A stretch of DNA of 64,000 nucleotides from Cryomorpha ignava (GCF_010686655.1 NZ_JAAGVY010000003.1:124001-188000); one strand, 5' to 3'; shown: positions 1-8,399, counted from the first letter of the stretch. The notes: generated by a model not told the origin, from the letters alone. Program-made: numbers and translations.

Positions 1-55
1 AAAAGTTCGAAAGATCGATATTAAGTAAGCATCATTAATTTTGATTGGTTGGAAG

Positions 56-87
56 TGCGGGAGTGTTAAAGCTTCCGCATTTTTTTT
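56..87 (+). terminator. Rho-independent terminator of the gene upstream of the window
   Basis: TGCGGGAG (56-63) pairs with CTTCCGCA (72-79), with one G-T pair and an 8-nt loop, and is followed by eight Ts. It probably ends a gene lying left of the window, so the DnaJ-type gene at 202 starts its own unit. No promoter matching the TAnnTTTG consensus is clear between 88 and 201. Confidence 0.65.
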
Positions 88-201
88 GAGATATAATTGA
101 GATTCTAAGAGCAAGTCGTCAATTAAAACGACATTTGCTTCTTTAGTAATTTAAATTGTGGCAACAGAATGTTTGCTTTTGTATAAATAAGCAGATTAGA
201 A

Positions 202-1113
202 ATGAACTATAAAGACTATTACGAAACTCTGGGAGTGGAGAAGAAGGCTCCACAGGCCGATATAAAAAAGAAGTTTAGAAAACTTGCTATTAAGTTTCAC
301 CCTGATAAAAATCCGGATGACGCCAGTGCCGAAGCAAAGTTTAAAGAAGTAAACGAGGCATACGAGGTGCTTGGCGATCCAGAAAAGCGTAAAAAGTACG
401 ACGAATTAGGGTCCAACTGGAAGCAATATGAGAATTTTCAGAATGCAGGCGGAAGGCAGCAAGGTGGTCGTCAGCGCACCTATCAGTACTCCGGCGATTA
501 CGGAGACTATTTTGGGAGTTCAGATGGAGGCGGTTTTTCCGATTTCTTTAATTCTTTCTTTGCTGGAGGCGGTTATCAGGGCACTGGTAGCGCTTTTGGC
601 GGGCGTTCTCGCCAACCAGCGCGACCGGCCAATTCTCAGGCTACGCTTCCGCTAAACTTTCAAGAGGCTTTTAGTGGTGTGGGGAAAGTGGTGGAGCTTG
701 ACGGAAAGAAAATTAGATTGAACATTAAGCCCGGAGTAAAAAACGGACAGAAGCTTAAAGTGACCGGTAAAGGAAGAAACGGGGGTGACCTTATTATTAC
801 TCTTCAGGTTCCTTCGCCAACAGGATATGAGTTATCCGGCCTTAATCTGACAAAAAAAGTTGACATTGATTTATATACTGCCGTGCTTGGCGGTAAAGCA
901 GAAGTAGATACGCTCCACGGTAAAATAAATATGCCTGTTGCTAAAGGAACTCAAAGCGGCAAGAAGCTAAGGCTAAAAGGAAAAGGAATGCCAGATTACG
1001 ACAAGCAAGGCAGCTTTGGCGACCTTGTTATAGAAGTGCAAATTAAAGTTCCTGAAAACTTAAGCGAGAAAGAGGTAGACCTCTTTAAGGAGTTGGAGAA
1101 GATTAGATCTTAA
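202..1113 (+). CDS. cbpA: DnaJ-class co-chaperone, CbpA type
   Basis: Cytosolic Hsp40 co-chaperone that delivers clients to DnaK and stimulates its ATPase. Residues 1-70 are a J domain with the HPD tripeptide at 33-35. A Gly/Ser/Phe-rich linker (about 75-140) follows, then the two beta-rich C-terminal substrate-binding domains (about 150-295). There is no cysteine zinc-finger domain, which separates it from DnaJ proper and fits CbpA; at 303 aa it matches E. coli CbpA (about 306). The ATG at 202 begins directly with the conserved J-domain start. It stands alone between two terminators (56-87 and 1118-1141) and has no grpE or dnaK next to it. The family is certain; the nucleoid-binding role known for E. 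coli CbpA is not shown here. Confidence 0.93.
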   Translation: MNYKDYYETLGVEKKAPQADIKKKFRKLAIKFHPDKNPDDASAEAKFKEVNEAYEVLGDPEKRKKYDELGSNWKQYENFQNAGGRQQGGRQRTYQYSGDYGDYFGSSDGGGFSDFFNSFFAGGGYQGTGSAFGGRSRQPARPANSQATLPLNFQEAFSGVGKVVELDGKKIRLNIKPGVKNGQKLKVTGKGRNGGDLIITLQVPSPTGYELSGLNLTKKVDIDLYTAVLGGKAEVDTLHGKINMPVAKGTQSGKKLRLKGKGMPDYDKQGSFGDLVIEVQIKVPENLSEKEVDLFKELEKIRS

Positions 1114-1117
1114 AACA

Positions 1118-1141
1118 AAAGCCCCGCACTCGCGGGGCTTT
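1118..1141 (+). terminator. Strong Rho-independent terminator after cbpA
   Basis: A perfect 10-bp stem, AAAGCCCCGC (1118-1127) with GCGGGGCTTT (1132-1141) and loop ACTC, begins 4 nt after the cbpA stop codon. Confidence 0.85.
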
Positions 1142-1151
1142 CTAGTTCCTG

Positions 1152-1190
1152 TATCCCCGCGATTAAGTATCCCCGCGATTCATCGCGGGG
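1152..1190. repeat. GC-rich direct and inverted repeat between convergent genes
   Basis: TATCCCCGCGATT occurs twice in tandem (1152-1164 and 1168-1180). The second copy is the left arm of a 9-bp perfect hairpin, CCCCGCGAT-TC-ATCGCGGGG (1171-1190). It lies between convergent cbpA and the M13 peptidase gene. It shares the CCCCGC core with the preceding terminator and may be a terminator for the minus-strand gene or a small dispersed palindromic element. Confidence 0.5.
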
Positions 1191-1242
1191 GCAATTGGGC
1201 CCAGAGTTCACTTCATGGGCATCTCCTTTCATCGCAAAGTCT

Positions 1243-3297
1243 CTACCAAATTGTAGTCCGAATACTATCCGGACGGTACAATTTACTATCAGCAGTAACC
1301 CCAAATGCATCGTAAAATTCCGGCATATTAGAAAGTGTTCCATTCACCCGGTACAATTCGGGCGAGTGCGGATCTGTGTTTACGCGAAGCAGCATTCTTT
1401 CGTCTGTATTTTTCATTCGCCATACGGCAGCAAAAGCCAAAAAGAAACGCTGATCGGGTGTGAGTCCATTTATCTTTTCTGCACCTTTACCTTGGTCTGT
1501 TTTCTTAAAAGCAGCGTACGCAATTGCAAGTCCGCCGTTATCGGCAATATTTTCACCTTGAGTCAGTTCACCATTTAGCGAAACGGAATCAAGCACTTGG
1601 TAATTGGCGTACTGCTCTACAACGCGATTTGTTAGTTCTGTAAAATTTTCGCGGTCAGCTTCTGTCCACCAGTTGTTCAGATTTCCATTCAGGTCATACT
1701 GACTTCCCTGATCGTCAAATCCGTGAGTCATCTCGTGGCCAATTGCCGCTCCGATAGCACCATAATTTAGCGCGTCATCGCCATTGGGGTAGAAAAACGG
1801 CGGCTGAAGAATTCCTGCCGGAAATACGATCTCGTTAAATGAAGGATTGTAGTACGCATTTACAGTAGGTGCCGACATTCCCCATTCGGTTTTATCAACA
1901 GGCTTGCCTAGTTTTTCGATATTTTCCTTGTAATGCCATGCGCCGATATTCTGCATATTGGCAATAGCCGAATCTCTGCTTACTTCCACGCCGGAATAAT
2001 CTTTCCATGTATCGGGGTAACCAATTTTCTTAGTAAAAGCATCCAATTTTTCAACGGCTTTGGTTTTTGTAGAATCGCCCATCCACGAAAGTGCCTGTAT
2101 GCGCTCGCGATAGGTGTCCTGAAGATTGTCAACCAGTTTTACCATGTAGGTTTTGGCCGATGGTGGAAAATATTCTTTTACATATATTGCACCCAAAGCA
2201 TCGCCAAGTTGGCTGTCTACAATTCCCGAAGCGCGTTTCCATCTCACTTCTGGTTCTTTTTGGCCACCTAAATGACGCGAATAGAAATCAAATTGTGCAT
2301 CTGCGAAAGGCTGACTCAAAAGCGACGCATATCCCTTTATATAATGAAATGCCAGATAATCTTTCCAGGTATCAATAGGCTCTGAAACTATGAGTTGTGA
2401 TAGGTTTTTGTAAAACTCGGGCTGTCCTACAAGCACCGTATCCACATCTACACCTAGTTTGGCTAGATTGGTTTCCCAATTCATGTTTGGCGACAGCTTC
2501 TGAAATGCAGCAGTTGACATCAGATTGTAATTTGCCTGCGGGTTGCGCAGATCTACCGGACTTTTTGACGCTTCAGCCATTTTTGTTTCCAGTGCGAGAA
2601 TTTTTCCAGTTTTAGATTTCGCCTCTTTTTCATCAACACCACTCAATGCAAACAGCTTTGCGATATACGCTTTATACTTCTCTCTTGTAGCAGCGCTTTC
2701 ACCGTCTTTTTTGAAATAATAATCGCGGTTCGGAAGTCCAAGACCGCCCTGATTCAAATTGAATCGCTGCACTTCACTGTTTTTATCATCAGGCGATACG
2801 TAGGCACTGAACATGGTTCGGTCGCCGGCAATATACTCCTTCACCACTTCAGACATAAGATCCTCTTTAGATTTTACAGAAGCTATGCGATCCAGAACCG
2901 GTCGTAGCGGGTCGATGCCCGCTTTTTCTATGCTTACGGTATCCATGAGACTTGCGTAAAGATCGCCTATCATTTGCGTAGCAGAACCTTTCGGCGAATC
3001 TGTAATATTAGCACAAGAATCAAGAATGTGATGCATGTTCTCAAGAGCCTGGTCGCGAACTATATAAAACGATCCCCAGCCGGTTTTTGAAGCTGGTATT
3101 TCGGAGTTTTTCATCCAGGTTCCATTCGCGTAAGCGAAAAAATCATCTGCAGGATTTACCGAAGTATCTCGAGCCGCAAGATCAAGAATTTCTTCAATTC
3201 TTTCCTCTGTATTTTCTTTTGATTTTTCGTTCTGACACGATGAAATAAGGGCTGCAAAAAGTACTGCCACGGCAATGTTAAGCTTCGTTTGAAACAT
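1243..3297 (-). CDS. M13 family metallopeptidase (neprilysin/PepO-like) lipoprotein
   Basis: Zinc endopeptidase that cuts peptides outside the cytoplasm. An ATG at 3297 gives a lipoprotein signal (MFQTKLN..., hydrophobic stretch, SSC lipobox) and a 684-aa protein. An ORF extension to 3342 adds 15 residues ahead of the signal and is unlikely. The zinc motif HEMTH is near residue 520, and the third ligand lies in the ENIADNGG segment near 580; the NAYY...N family motif is also present. The length is normal for M13 (about 650-700 aa). It is monocistronic. A -7 box in minus sense (TATTTTTG, 3319-3326) lies 22 nt before the start, and a GACATT-AA-AATGTC palindrome lies just upstream of that. The physiological substrate is unknown. 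Confidence 0.93.
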   Translation of the reverse strand: MFQTKLNIAVAVLFAALISSCQNEKSKENTEERIEEILDLAARDTSVNPADDFFAYANGTWMKNSEIPASKTGWGSFYIVRDQALENMHHILDSCANITDSPKGSATQMIGDLYASLMDTVSIEKAGIDPLRPVLDRIASVKSKEDLMSEVVKEYIAGDRTMFSAYVSPDDKNSEVQRFNLNQGGLGLPNRDYYFKKDGESAATREKYKAYIAKLFALSGVDEKEAKSKTGKILALETKMAEASKSPVDLRNPQANYNLMSTAAFQKLSPNMNWETNLAKLGVDVDTVLVGQPEFYKNLSQLIVSEPIDTWKDYLAFHYIKGYASLLSQPFADAQFDFYSRHLGGQKEPEVRWKRASGIVDSQLGDALGAIYVKEYFPPSAKTYMVKLVDNLQDTYRERIQALSWMGDSTKTKAVEKLDAFTKKIGYPDTWKDYSGVEVSRDSAIANMQNIGAWHYKENIEKLGKPVDKTEWGMSAPTVNAYYNPSFNEIVFPAGILQPPFFYPNGDDALNYGAIGAAIGHEMTHGFDDQGSQYDLNGNLNNWWTEADRENFTELTNRVVEQYANYQVLDSVSLNGELTQGENIADNGGLAIAYAAFKKTDQGKGAEKINGLTPDQRFFLAFAAVWRMKNTDERMLLRVNTDPHSPELYRVNGTLSNMPEFYDAFGVTADSKLYRPDSIRTTIW

Positions 3298-3318
3298 TTT
3301 TATTTTTTTGATGTGGTG

Positions 3319-3351
3319 CAAAAATAAGAGGAATGCCGACATTAAAATGTC
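3319..3351 (-). promoter_or_regulatory. Candidate promoter and palindromic operator of the M13 peptidase gene
   Basis: On the minus strand, TATTTTTG (3319-3326) fits the Bacteroidota -7 consensus TAnnTTTG. Twelve nucleotides further upstream, 3338-3351 is GACATTAAAATGTC, with arms GACATT/AATGTC, where a -33 element would lie. The GACATTAAAA half also occurs in the repeats upstream of the fic gene. There is no clear TTG -33 element. Confidence 0.35.
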
Positions 3352-3406
3352 ATTTAAAGAATTCTGGTTTCCCGATTGATAAATTGGGAATCCAACGAAT
3401 AGAAAG

Positions 3407-3988
3407 TTAAAATGTCCATGTTTCTTCGCCTACAAATTCATCTTGCGCCATTCTTTTGCGATCAGATTTCTCCGATTTTTCTAAATCATCGGGAAGGTCA
3501 GATACATCGCCGCCGTAGTAACCCATTGCGACAGCTGTGGTAATGTGGTAATCGTTGGGTACTTGATATGTTTTATGAGCCTTTTGCCAATTAACCCCTG
3601 CCATCGAATGCACGGCGATGCCCATAGATTCGGCTTGAATAGATAGGTTTCCCATTGCGAGTCCAAGATCGTGTAGTGCGTGAAAATTCTCTTTTCCGCT
3701 ATCAAAGGTCTTTTTATAGGCAGTAAGCATCAAAACAGGAGCGTTTTTACACCATTTCTTATTGAAATCGGCTAGGTGTTCAAAAATTTCGTTGTAGGTA
3801 TCAGAACCTTTGTGGGCGTACATAAACCTCCAGGGCTGGCCATTGTTAGAACTTGCTGCCCAGCGAGCTGCTTCAAAAAGTTTTTTTAAGGTCTCAGTTT
3901 CTACTGCCTTATCGGCAAATACGCGGGGACTCCAGCGGTTTGCAAGTAAAGGATAAATCTCGTGCTCTGTGTTTGCTTTCTTCTTCAT
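3407..3988 (-). CDS. Nitroreductase family protein (FMN-dependent oxidoreductase)
   Basis: 193-aa flavoprotein of the nitroreductase superfamily: a small cytosolic homodimer that binds FMN and uses NAD(P)H to reduce nitro compounds, quinones or related electrophiles. The family hallmarks are visible: an N-terminal RWSPR segment, the AARWAASSNNGQPWRF FMN-phosphate region near residues 40-55, and a C-terminal GYYGGD segment near residues 155-160. It starts at the ATG at 3988 and stands alone, separated from fic by 318 nt that contain a 7-nt repeat tract. The substrate cannot be told from the sequence. Confidence 0.9.
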   Translation of the reverse strand: MKKKANTEHEIYPLLANRWSPRVFADKAVETETLKKLFEAARWAASSNNGQPWRFMYAHKGSDTYNEIFEHLADFNKKWCKNAPVLMLTAYKKTFDSGKENFHALHDLGLAMGNLSIQAESMGIAVHSMAGVNWQKAHKTYQVPNDYHITTAVAMGYYGGDVSDLPDDLEKSEKSDRKRMAQDEFVGEETWTF

Positions 3989-4051
3989 ATATAAATTTTT
4001 CTGTTTTTTATAGTATTGGTAACACGAGATAGGAGAGAAGGTTTGTAATTT

Positions 4052-4100
4052 AGCTTTTAGCTTTTAGCCTTTAGCTGTTGGCTTTTAGCTATTGGCTTTG
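4052..4100. repeat. Seven-copy degenerate heptanucleotide array (RGCYNTT)
   Basis: Seven consecutive 7-nt units: AGCTTTT, AGCTTTT, AGCCTTT, AGCTGTT, GGCTTTT, AGCTATT, GGCTTTG. The period is exactly 7. It lies in the 318-nt gap between the nitroreductase and fic genes; I see no gene or clear promoter in the rest of that gap (3989-4306). Confidence 0.8.
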
Positions 4101-4306
4101 CGCAGCAGCGTAAAAATCTAAAAATGCGAGGCAACAGCACAATGGAAATAGTTATCCTTATAAGGTAGAAATGAAATACCATAAAAGTAAGGAGGCAGAG
4201 CTAAATCGCGCGAGTGTGACGGTGGTGAGATTGGGGGTTGGTTCTTTTGTTGGTTACTCCTTCGTGGAATGGCTTTTTTGATTTAATTTTTCATCATAGA
4301 AAGTTT

Positions 4307-5437
4307 TCATTTCGATAAAATACTATAGAGTTCTAGGTTCAGGTAATAATGATGTCCACCAATTACCCTTTTTTCCAAGATCATCATATCGCATAATTTG
4401 TTCAGATAATCACGCGCCGTGTTTTCAGAATAGAGCCCCGCATCTACTAGGTGCTTCACTTTACTATAAGGTTGAGTAAAAAGCAATTCAATAAACTGAA
4501 CCGGCTTTTGGAAAGTGGTCTTATCCTTTATTACATAATCCAGAATTGAATCCTTTGCCGAAACTATTTCATTGATTTTATCAAATGTAATGTTTGATGT
4601 TTGCTCTATTGCTTTTAGCATAAACAGAAGCCATTCCTTCCAATTCCCCCTTTGAGTAACTCCAATTAATCCTGAGTAGTAATCTGTCTTGTTATCGAGA
4701 ATGTACTTGCTTAAAAAGAGAATAGGTAGATCTAATAGGTTTTTATTAGTCAAATAATTGATGTTCAATATTCTGCCTGTTCTCCCGTTTCCGTCTCGAA
4801 AAGGGTGAATAGCCTCAAATTGGTAATGAGAAATAGCCATTTTCAGCAAATAGTCAATCTTAAATTGGCCATCATCATTTAAAAAGTCAGTCAAATTTCT
4901 TAGCTTCTCTTGTATTACTTTTTGACCTTTTGGTGGTGTGTATATCACTTGTCCGGCATTTGGCCCGGTGCCACCCTGTTTTATGGTGGTATTCGTAAAA
5001 TCCGGTCGAATGTTATCTTTGGATTGTTTTATTTCCTGAAATACATTTATAAAATATTCCTGATCAAATTCCCCTTTTTTATCTAAGTAATGATAGCCCG
5101 ACCAAAGTGCTTCTCTGTAACGTAATACTTCTTTCGGTGCCCCCGTTAATTCAGAATCCTGGTCACTAAAAGCCTTATAAAGTTCATCGTCTGTGGTGAA
5201 AATATTTTCAATTTCACTTGATGCCTTTGCTTCTTGGAGGCTTATGGTATTGATCAGTATTCCTTGATTTGGGATCACAGCACTTCTTCCTTGCAGGCGT
5301 GCAAGAGCAGCTTTGGCATCTCCAAGTTTCTCTGCTATGTCAATAGTGCGATAGAGCTCTTCTTTAATTGGAAGCGGCGGCAAGTCGTTCCAGGGTGTAT
5401 TTCTATCAGGATTTATTTTGTAGAGAATTTCTGCCAT
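4307..5437 (-). CDS. Fic family protein AMP-transferase with C-terminal winged helix
   Basis: Adenylylates (AMPylates) hydroxyl side chains of target proteins in the cytosol. 376 aa. The N-terminal Fic_N-like region carries the inhibitory-helix motif S-x3-E-N (Ser73, Glu77, Asn78), the N-terminal (class II) arrangement known from Shewanella SoFic, so self-inhibition is expected. The active-site loop HPFRDGNGRTGR near residue 211 has every catalytic residue (H, D, G-N-G, R). The C-terminal ~70 residues look like a winged helix, as in SoFic-like proteins. It is a single gene preceded by a -7 box and a duplicated repeat element, which suggests self-regulation. No toxin or antitoxin partner is adjacent. 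The target is unknown. Confidence 0.92.
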   Translation of the reverse strand: MAEILYKINPDRNTPWNDLPPLPIKEELYRTIDIAEKLGDAKAALARLQGRSAVIPNQGILINTISLQEAKASSEIENIFTTDDELYKAFSDQDSELTGAPKEVLRYREALWSGYHYLDKKGEFDQEYFINVFQEIKQSKDNIRPDFTNTTIKQGGTGPNAGQVIYTPPKGQKVIQEKLRNLTDFLNDDGQFKIDYLLKMAISHYQFEAIHPFRDGNGRTGRILNINYLTNKNLLDLPILFLSKYILDNKTDYYSGLIGVTQRGNWKEWLLFMLKAIEQTSNITFDKINEIVSAKDSILDYVIKDKTTFQKPVQFIELLFTQPYSKVKHLVDAGLYSENTARDYLNKLCDMMILEKRVIGGHHYYLNLELYSILSK

Positions 5438-5469
5438 AAAAATTTACTTTTGGAGAAAAAAGTGTTTCG

Positions 5470-5477
5470 CAAATATA
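5470..5477 (-). promoter_or_regulatory. -7 promoter box of fic
   Basis: On the minus strand this reads TATATTTG, a full match to TAnnTTTG, 33 nt before the fic start codon. The -33 region falls on the first repeat box at 5493-5506. Confidence 0.5.
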
Positions 5478-5492
5478 GCAAAGTAAACTTTA

Positions 5493-5619
5493 GTAGACAT
5501 TAAAAAAGACTATTTCTAATGTTTACTCGCTTTTAGGCATTAAAAATACATGAAATTCAACATGTAGACATTAAAAAGTGTGAATTTTAATGTTTACTCC
5601 ATTTTTGGCATTAAAAATT
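5493..5619 (-). promoter_or_regulatory. Tandemly duplicated 71-bp operator-like element upstream of fic
   Basis: Two copies of a composite unit are offset by exactly 71 nt. Each unit has three boxes in alternating orientation: GTAGACATTAAAAA (5493, 5564), AATGTTTACTC (5518, 5589) and GGCATTAAAAAT (5536, 5607). That makes six related boxes, with the nearest on the expected -33 position of fic. No gene lies in 5438-5649. The arrangement suits a multi-site operator, perhaps bound by the winged helix of Fic itself; that binding is inference. Confidence 0.55.
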
Positions 5620-5649
5620 GACCGACGTGATGCAAAACTTTTACCCTAA

Positions 5650-6408
5650 CTAAAGCTGAAAATAAAAATCATCAACATTCTGTCGATAATCTTCATACTT
5701 CTTCTTATTAAAAACAAAATACTGCGCGGGTTTATGGGGTACGCCAATTTGTTTTTCTTCCAGCGGGATGAGAAAATCTTTTTTCAAAATCTTTCTTCTG
5801 AAATTGCGCTTGTCGAGGTCGGTGCCAAGGATGGCTTCGTAAAGGTGCTTAAGCTGACTTAGCGTAAATTTTTCGGGGAGAAGCTCAAAACCAAGCGGTT
5901 CGTATTTGCTCTTAAACTTGAGCTCTTTCAGTCCGGCCTCAATAATTTCAAGGTGGTCAAAACCTAACGTTGGCAAGTCGTCAATATCGTACCAAAAAGC
6001 TTCTTTGGCAAAGCTGCTCGCGTGGAGCTCGTACTGATCTATTTTGATTAGCGAATAATAAGCGACTGTAATTACGCGTGCATCGGGCTCGGCTCGGATT
6101 GACTTTAACCATTGAAGGTCAGATTCTTTATTGAGTCTGTCGGGATTGCCAAAAGATCCGAATTGCTCCAGATAAATATTCTTCAAGCCTGTAAGCTCTT
6201 TGAGTACCCGGTCGGCTGCCTGATCGAGATTTTCATCAGTTTTTATCAAGTTTCCCGGAAGGGCATAAACCTTTTCAGATTCGGCGCCAGGTTCCTGCCC
6301 TCTATCTATCAATAAAACTTTCAGCTTCTCGCTATCAAACCCGAATATAACGCAATCTACCGATACATTCGGATTTAGTTTTGTTTCACTTACGGATTTT
6401 AAGCCCAT
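5650..6408 (-). CDS. Nudix-derived transcriptional regulator, NrtR/AraR family
   Basis: Two-domain DNA-binding regulator: a Nudix fold that senses a ligand (about residues 15-150) and a C-terminal winged helix (about 170-250) with the family NFRRK motif. The Nudix box is degenerate. The G-x(5)-E-x(7)-R-E-U-x-E-E-x-G-U pattern has one extra residue, the paired acids are largely lost (RVLKELTGL) and metal-dependent hydrolysis is doubtful. This is typical of family members turned into pure regulators, such as AraR of Bacteroides. The start at 6408 (MGLKSVSETKLNPN, 252 aa) sits just before the conserved VSVDCVIFGFD strand; an upstream ATG at 6453 would add 15 residues. It is divergent from pfkA across a palindrome, so control of sugar catabolism is inferred. 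Confidence 0.85.
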   Translation of the reverse strand: MGLKSVSETKLNPNVSVDCVIFGFDSEKLKVLLIDRGQEPGAESEKVYALPGNLIKTDENLDQAADRVLKELTGLKNIYLEQFGSFGNPDRLNKESDLQWLKSIRAEPDARVITVAYYSLIKIDQYELHASSFAKEAFWYDIDDLPTLGFDHLEIIEAGLKELKFKSKYEPLGFELLPEKFTLSQLKHLYEAILGTDLDKRNFRRKILKKDFLIPLEEKQIGVPHKPAQYFVFNKKKYEDYRQNVDDFYFQL

Positions 6409-6468
6409 ATATTGCGGATTTTCGTTCCTTTGTAGAGCCCGCGAAAATATCAATAAATTCTTGTTTTT

Positions 6469-6504
6469 TTGCCATCAAATCTACTAAGTGTTATATTTAC
6501 ACTT
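6469..6504 (+). promoter_or_regulatory. pfkA promoter with overlapping palindromic operator
   Basis: TTG at 6469-6471, a 20-nt spacer, then TATATTTA (6492-6499) is a near-consensus promoter. The inverted repeat AAGTGT-N7-ACACTT (6486-6504) has the -7 box at its centre, a position suited to repression. It sits between the divergent Nudix regulator and pfkA. A close match lies upstream of the MFS transporter (27638-27656). Confidence 0.5.
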
Positions 6505-6522
6505 TAATTCTTAAACTATTCT

Positions 6523-7503
6523 ATGGGTTCAATTCGTAAAATTGCAGTATTCACTTCGGGAGGCGATGCGCCGGGAATGAATGCGGCAGTTAGAGCAGTG
6601 GTACGCACCGCAATTTTCAATGATTTACAAGTAGCCGGAATTTACCGCGGTTTTGAAGGCTTAATTGAAGGTGATATTGAGCCACTATCGGCTCGATCTG
6701 TAAATCATATTTTGCAACGTGGTGGCACTATTCTTAAATCGGCCCGAAGCAAAGATTTCAAAACAAAGGCGGGTCGTGCCAAAGCTTTTGAGAAATTAAA
6801 ATCGAATGGAATTGATGCCCTTGTGGGAATAGGAGGCGATGGAACCTTTGCAGGAGCGCATGTATTCAACAAAGAATTTGATTTTCCTTTTATTGGGATA
6901 CCAGGCACCATCGATAACGACTTGGTAGGAACAGATTTTACGATTGGTTTTGATACAGCATTGAATACTGTAATTGATGCCGTAGATAAAATTCGCGATA
7001 CTGCAGCCTCACACAACCGCCTGTTTTTTGTGGAAGTTATGGGGCGCGATGCCGGATTTATCGCGGCACATGCGGGTGTAGCTTCTGGTGCACTTGCTGT
7101 CCTTATTCCCGAAAGGAATATGTCAATAGCCGACCTGGTAGAACGCCTAAGCGAAGCGCGCCGACACAATAAAACGTCGAGTATTGTGATTGTGGCAGAA
7201 GGCGGTAAGAGTGGAAATGCCACTGAAATTGCCACTAAAGTAAATGAACTAGCTCCTTATTACGAAACGAAAGTTACTATATTGGGGCATATACAGCGGG
7301 GTGGAAGTCCATCGTGCTTTGATAGAAACCTGGCAAGCAGACTGGGTGTGGCATCCGTTGAAAAACTGATACAAGGAGAACGTGATTGTATGGTGGGAAT
7401 GATTAATCAAAAAGTTGTTTCAACCCCATTTGCGGAAGCTATATCAGACAAATTGACGATTGACCCCGAGCTGCTTAGAATTGCCGATATACTTTCAATT
7501 TAA
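6523..7503 (+). CDS. pfkA: ATP-dependent 6-phosphofructokinase
   Basis: Phosphorylates fructose-6-phosphate to fructose-1,6-bisphosphate, the committed step of glycolysis, in the cytosol. 326 aa, normal for the bacterial ATP-PFK. Seen: SGGDAPGMNAAVRA (from residue 12), the GGDGT nucleotide loop whose Gly marks the ATP-type rather than PPi-type enzyme, the catalytic GTIDND segment near residue 130, MGRDAG, and GHIQRGG near 255. It heads a tight run with the sugar kinase (21-nt gap) and pgmB. Expression is probably controlled through the palindrome over its promoter. Confidence 0.97.
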   Translation: MGSIRKIAVFTSGGDAPGMNAAVRAVVRTAIFNDLQVAGIYRGFEGLIEGDIEPLSARSVNHILQRGGTILKSARSKDFKTKAGRAKAFEKLKSNGIDALVGIGGDGTFAGAHVFNKEFDFPFIGIPGTIDNDLVGTDFTIGFDTALNTVIDAVDKIRDTAASHNRLFFVEVMGRDAGFIAAHAGVASGALAVLIPERNMSIADLVERLSEARRHNKTSSIVIVAEGGKSGNATEIATKVNELAPYYETKVTILGHIQRGGSPSCFDRNLASRLGVASVEKLIQGERDCMVGMINQKVVSTPFAEAISDKLTIDPELLRIADILSI

Positions 7504-7524
7504 TCTTAACCTAAGAAAAAAACT

Positions 7525-8397
7525 ATGCTTTTAATTGCTGATAGCGGTTCTACAAAATGCGACTGGCGCCTTGTGGACGAAGATAAAACCTACCGCGATT
7601 TTAAATCTTTAGGTATCAATCCTTATTTTCACAATGAGGAAGTGATTGAAGCCGAGCTGAAAAAGGTAGAGCCATTAATAGAAAATGCCGACAAGGTTAC
7701 AGCTGTGTTTTTTTACGGCGCAGGCTGCTCTTCTACCGAGTTGAAGCGGATTGTTGATCGCGGGCTTAGCCGGATATTTGAAAAAGCACAGATTTATGTA
7801 GATCACGACCTTGTGGCTGCAGCCTTTGCCGTGTACGACGATGAGCCTTGTATAGCCTGCATTCTGGGCACAGGTTCTAATTCATGCCATTTTGATGGAG
7901 ATATTGTGCGCGAAGAAGTACCGGCTCTCGCATATATTTTGGGCGATGAGGGAAGTGGTAGCTATTTTGGCAAAAAACTATTAACCGATTTTCTGTATAA
8001 AAAACTACCTGACAATATTCACCAGGCACTTATTAAAGAGTTTGACCTGAATAAAAACACCATAATGGATCGGGTGTATAGAACCCCACACGCCAATGTG
8101 TATCTTGCGTCGTTTATGCGGTTTATTTCCAGCTTCAGATCAGAGCCTTACGTACGTGACATGATTCGCGAAGGACTCGAAAAGTTTATCGATATTCACG
8201 TAAAGTGCTTTCGCGATTCAGGAAAAGTAAAAACCCATTTCGTTGGTTCGGTGGCCCACTATCAAGAAGATATACTTAAAGAAGTAGCGGCAGAAAAAGG
8301 CATCATAGTGGGCAATATTATCAAGCAGCCCATTGAAGGCTTGTACGAACACCATGTAAAAAACTATTTTTCTAAAATCCCTTTTAAAACATCTTAA
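7525..8397 (+). CDS. BadF/BadG-type sugar kinase, N-acetylglucosamine-kinase-like (candidate glucokinase)
   Basis: ASKHA-fold ATPase that phosphorylates a sugar or amino sugar; 290 aa. Motifs: phosphate-1 loop DSGSTKCDWR (residues 6-15), FYGAGCSS near 70, GTGSNSC near 118 and LGDEGSGS near 145. Bacteroidota members are usually called GlcNAc kinase. Here it sits between pfkA and pgmB (2-nt gap) and upstream of maltose phosphorylase, which releases free glucose, so glucose is the likelier substrate; that is inference from context. A paralog with the same motifs lies at 40462-41304. Start ATG at 7525, directly before the first beta strand. Confidence 0.8.
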   Translation: MLLIADSGSTKCDWRLVDEDKTYRDFKSLGINPYFHNEEVIEAELKKVEPLIENADKVTAVFFYGAGCSSTELKRIVDRGLSRIFEKAQIYVDHDLVAAAFAVYDDEPCIACILGTGSNSCHFDGDIVREEVPALAYILGDEGSGSYFGKKLLTDFLYKKLPDNIHQALIKEFDLNKNTIMDRVYRTPHANVYLASFMRFISSFRSEPYVRDMIREGLEKFIDIHVKCFRDSGKVKTHFVGSVAHYQEDILKEVAAEKGIIVGNIIKQPIEGLYEHHVKNYFSKIPFKTS

Positions 8398-8399
8398 TA

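Noticed and set aside
5650-6408. Active Nudix hydrolase
   Set aside because: The Nudix box has an extra residue and lacks most metal-binding acids, and a C-terminal winged helix is present, so a regulator is the better call.
6705-7235. 176-codon minus-strand open frame within pfkA
   Set aside because: Ser/Pro/Ala-rich mirror of the pfkA codons; pfkA is certain.
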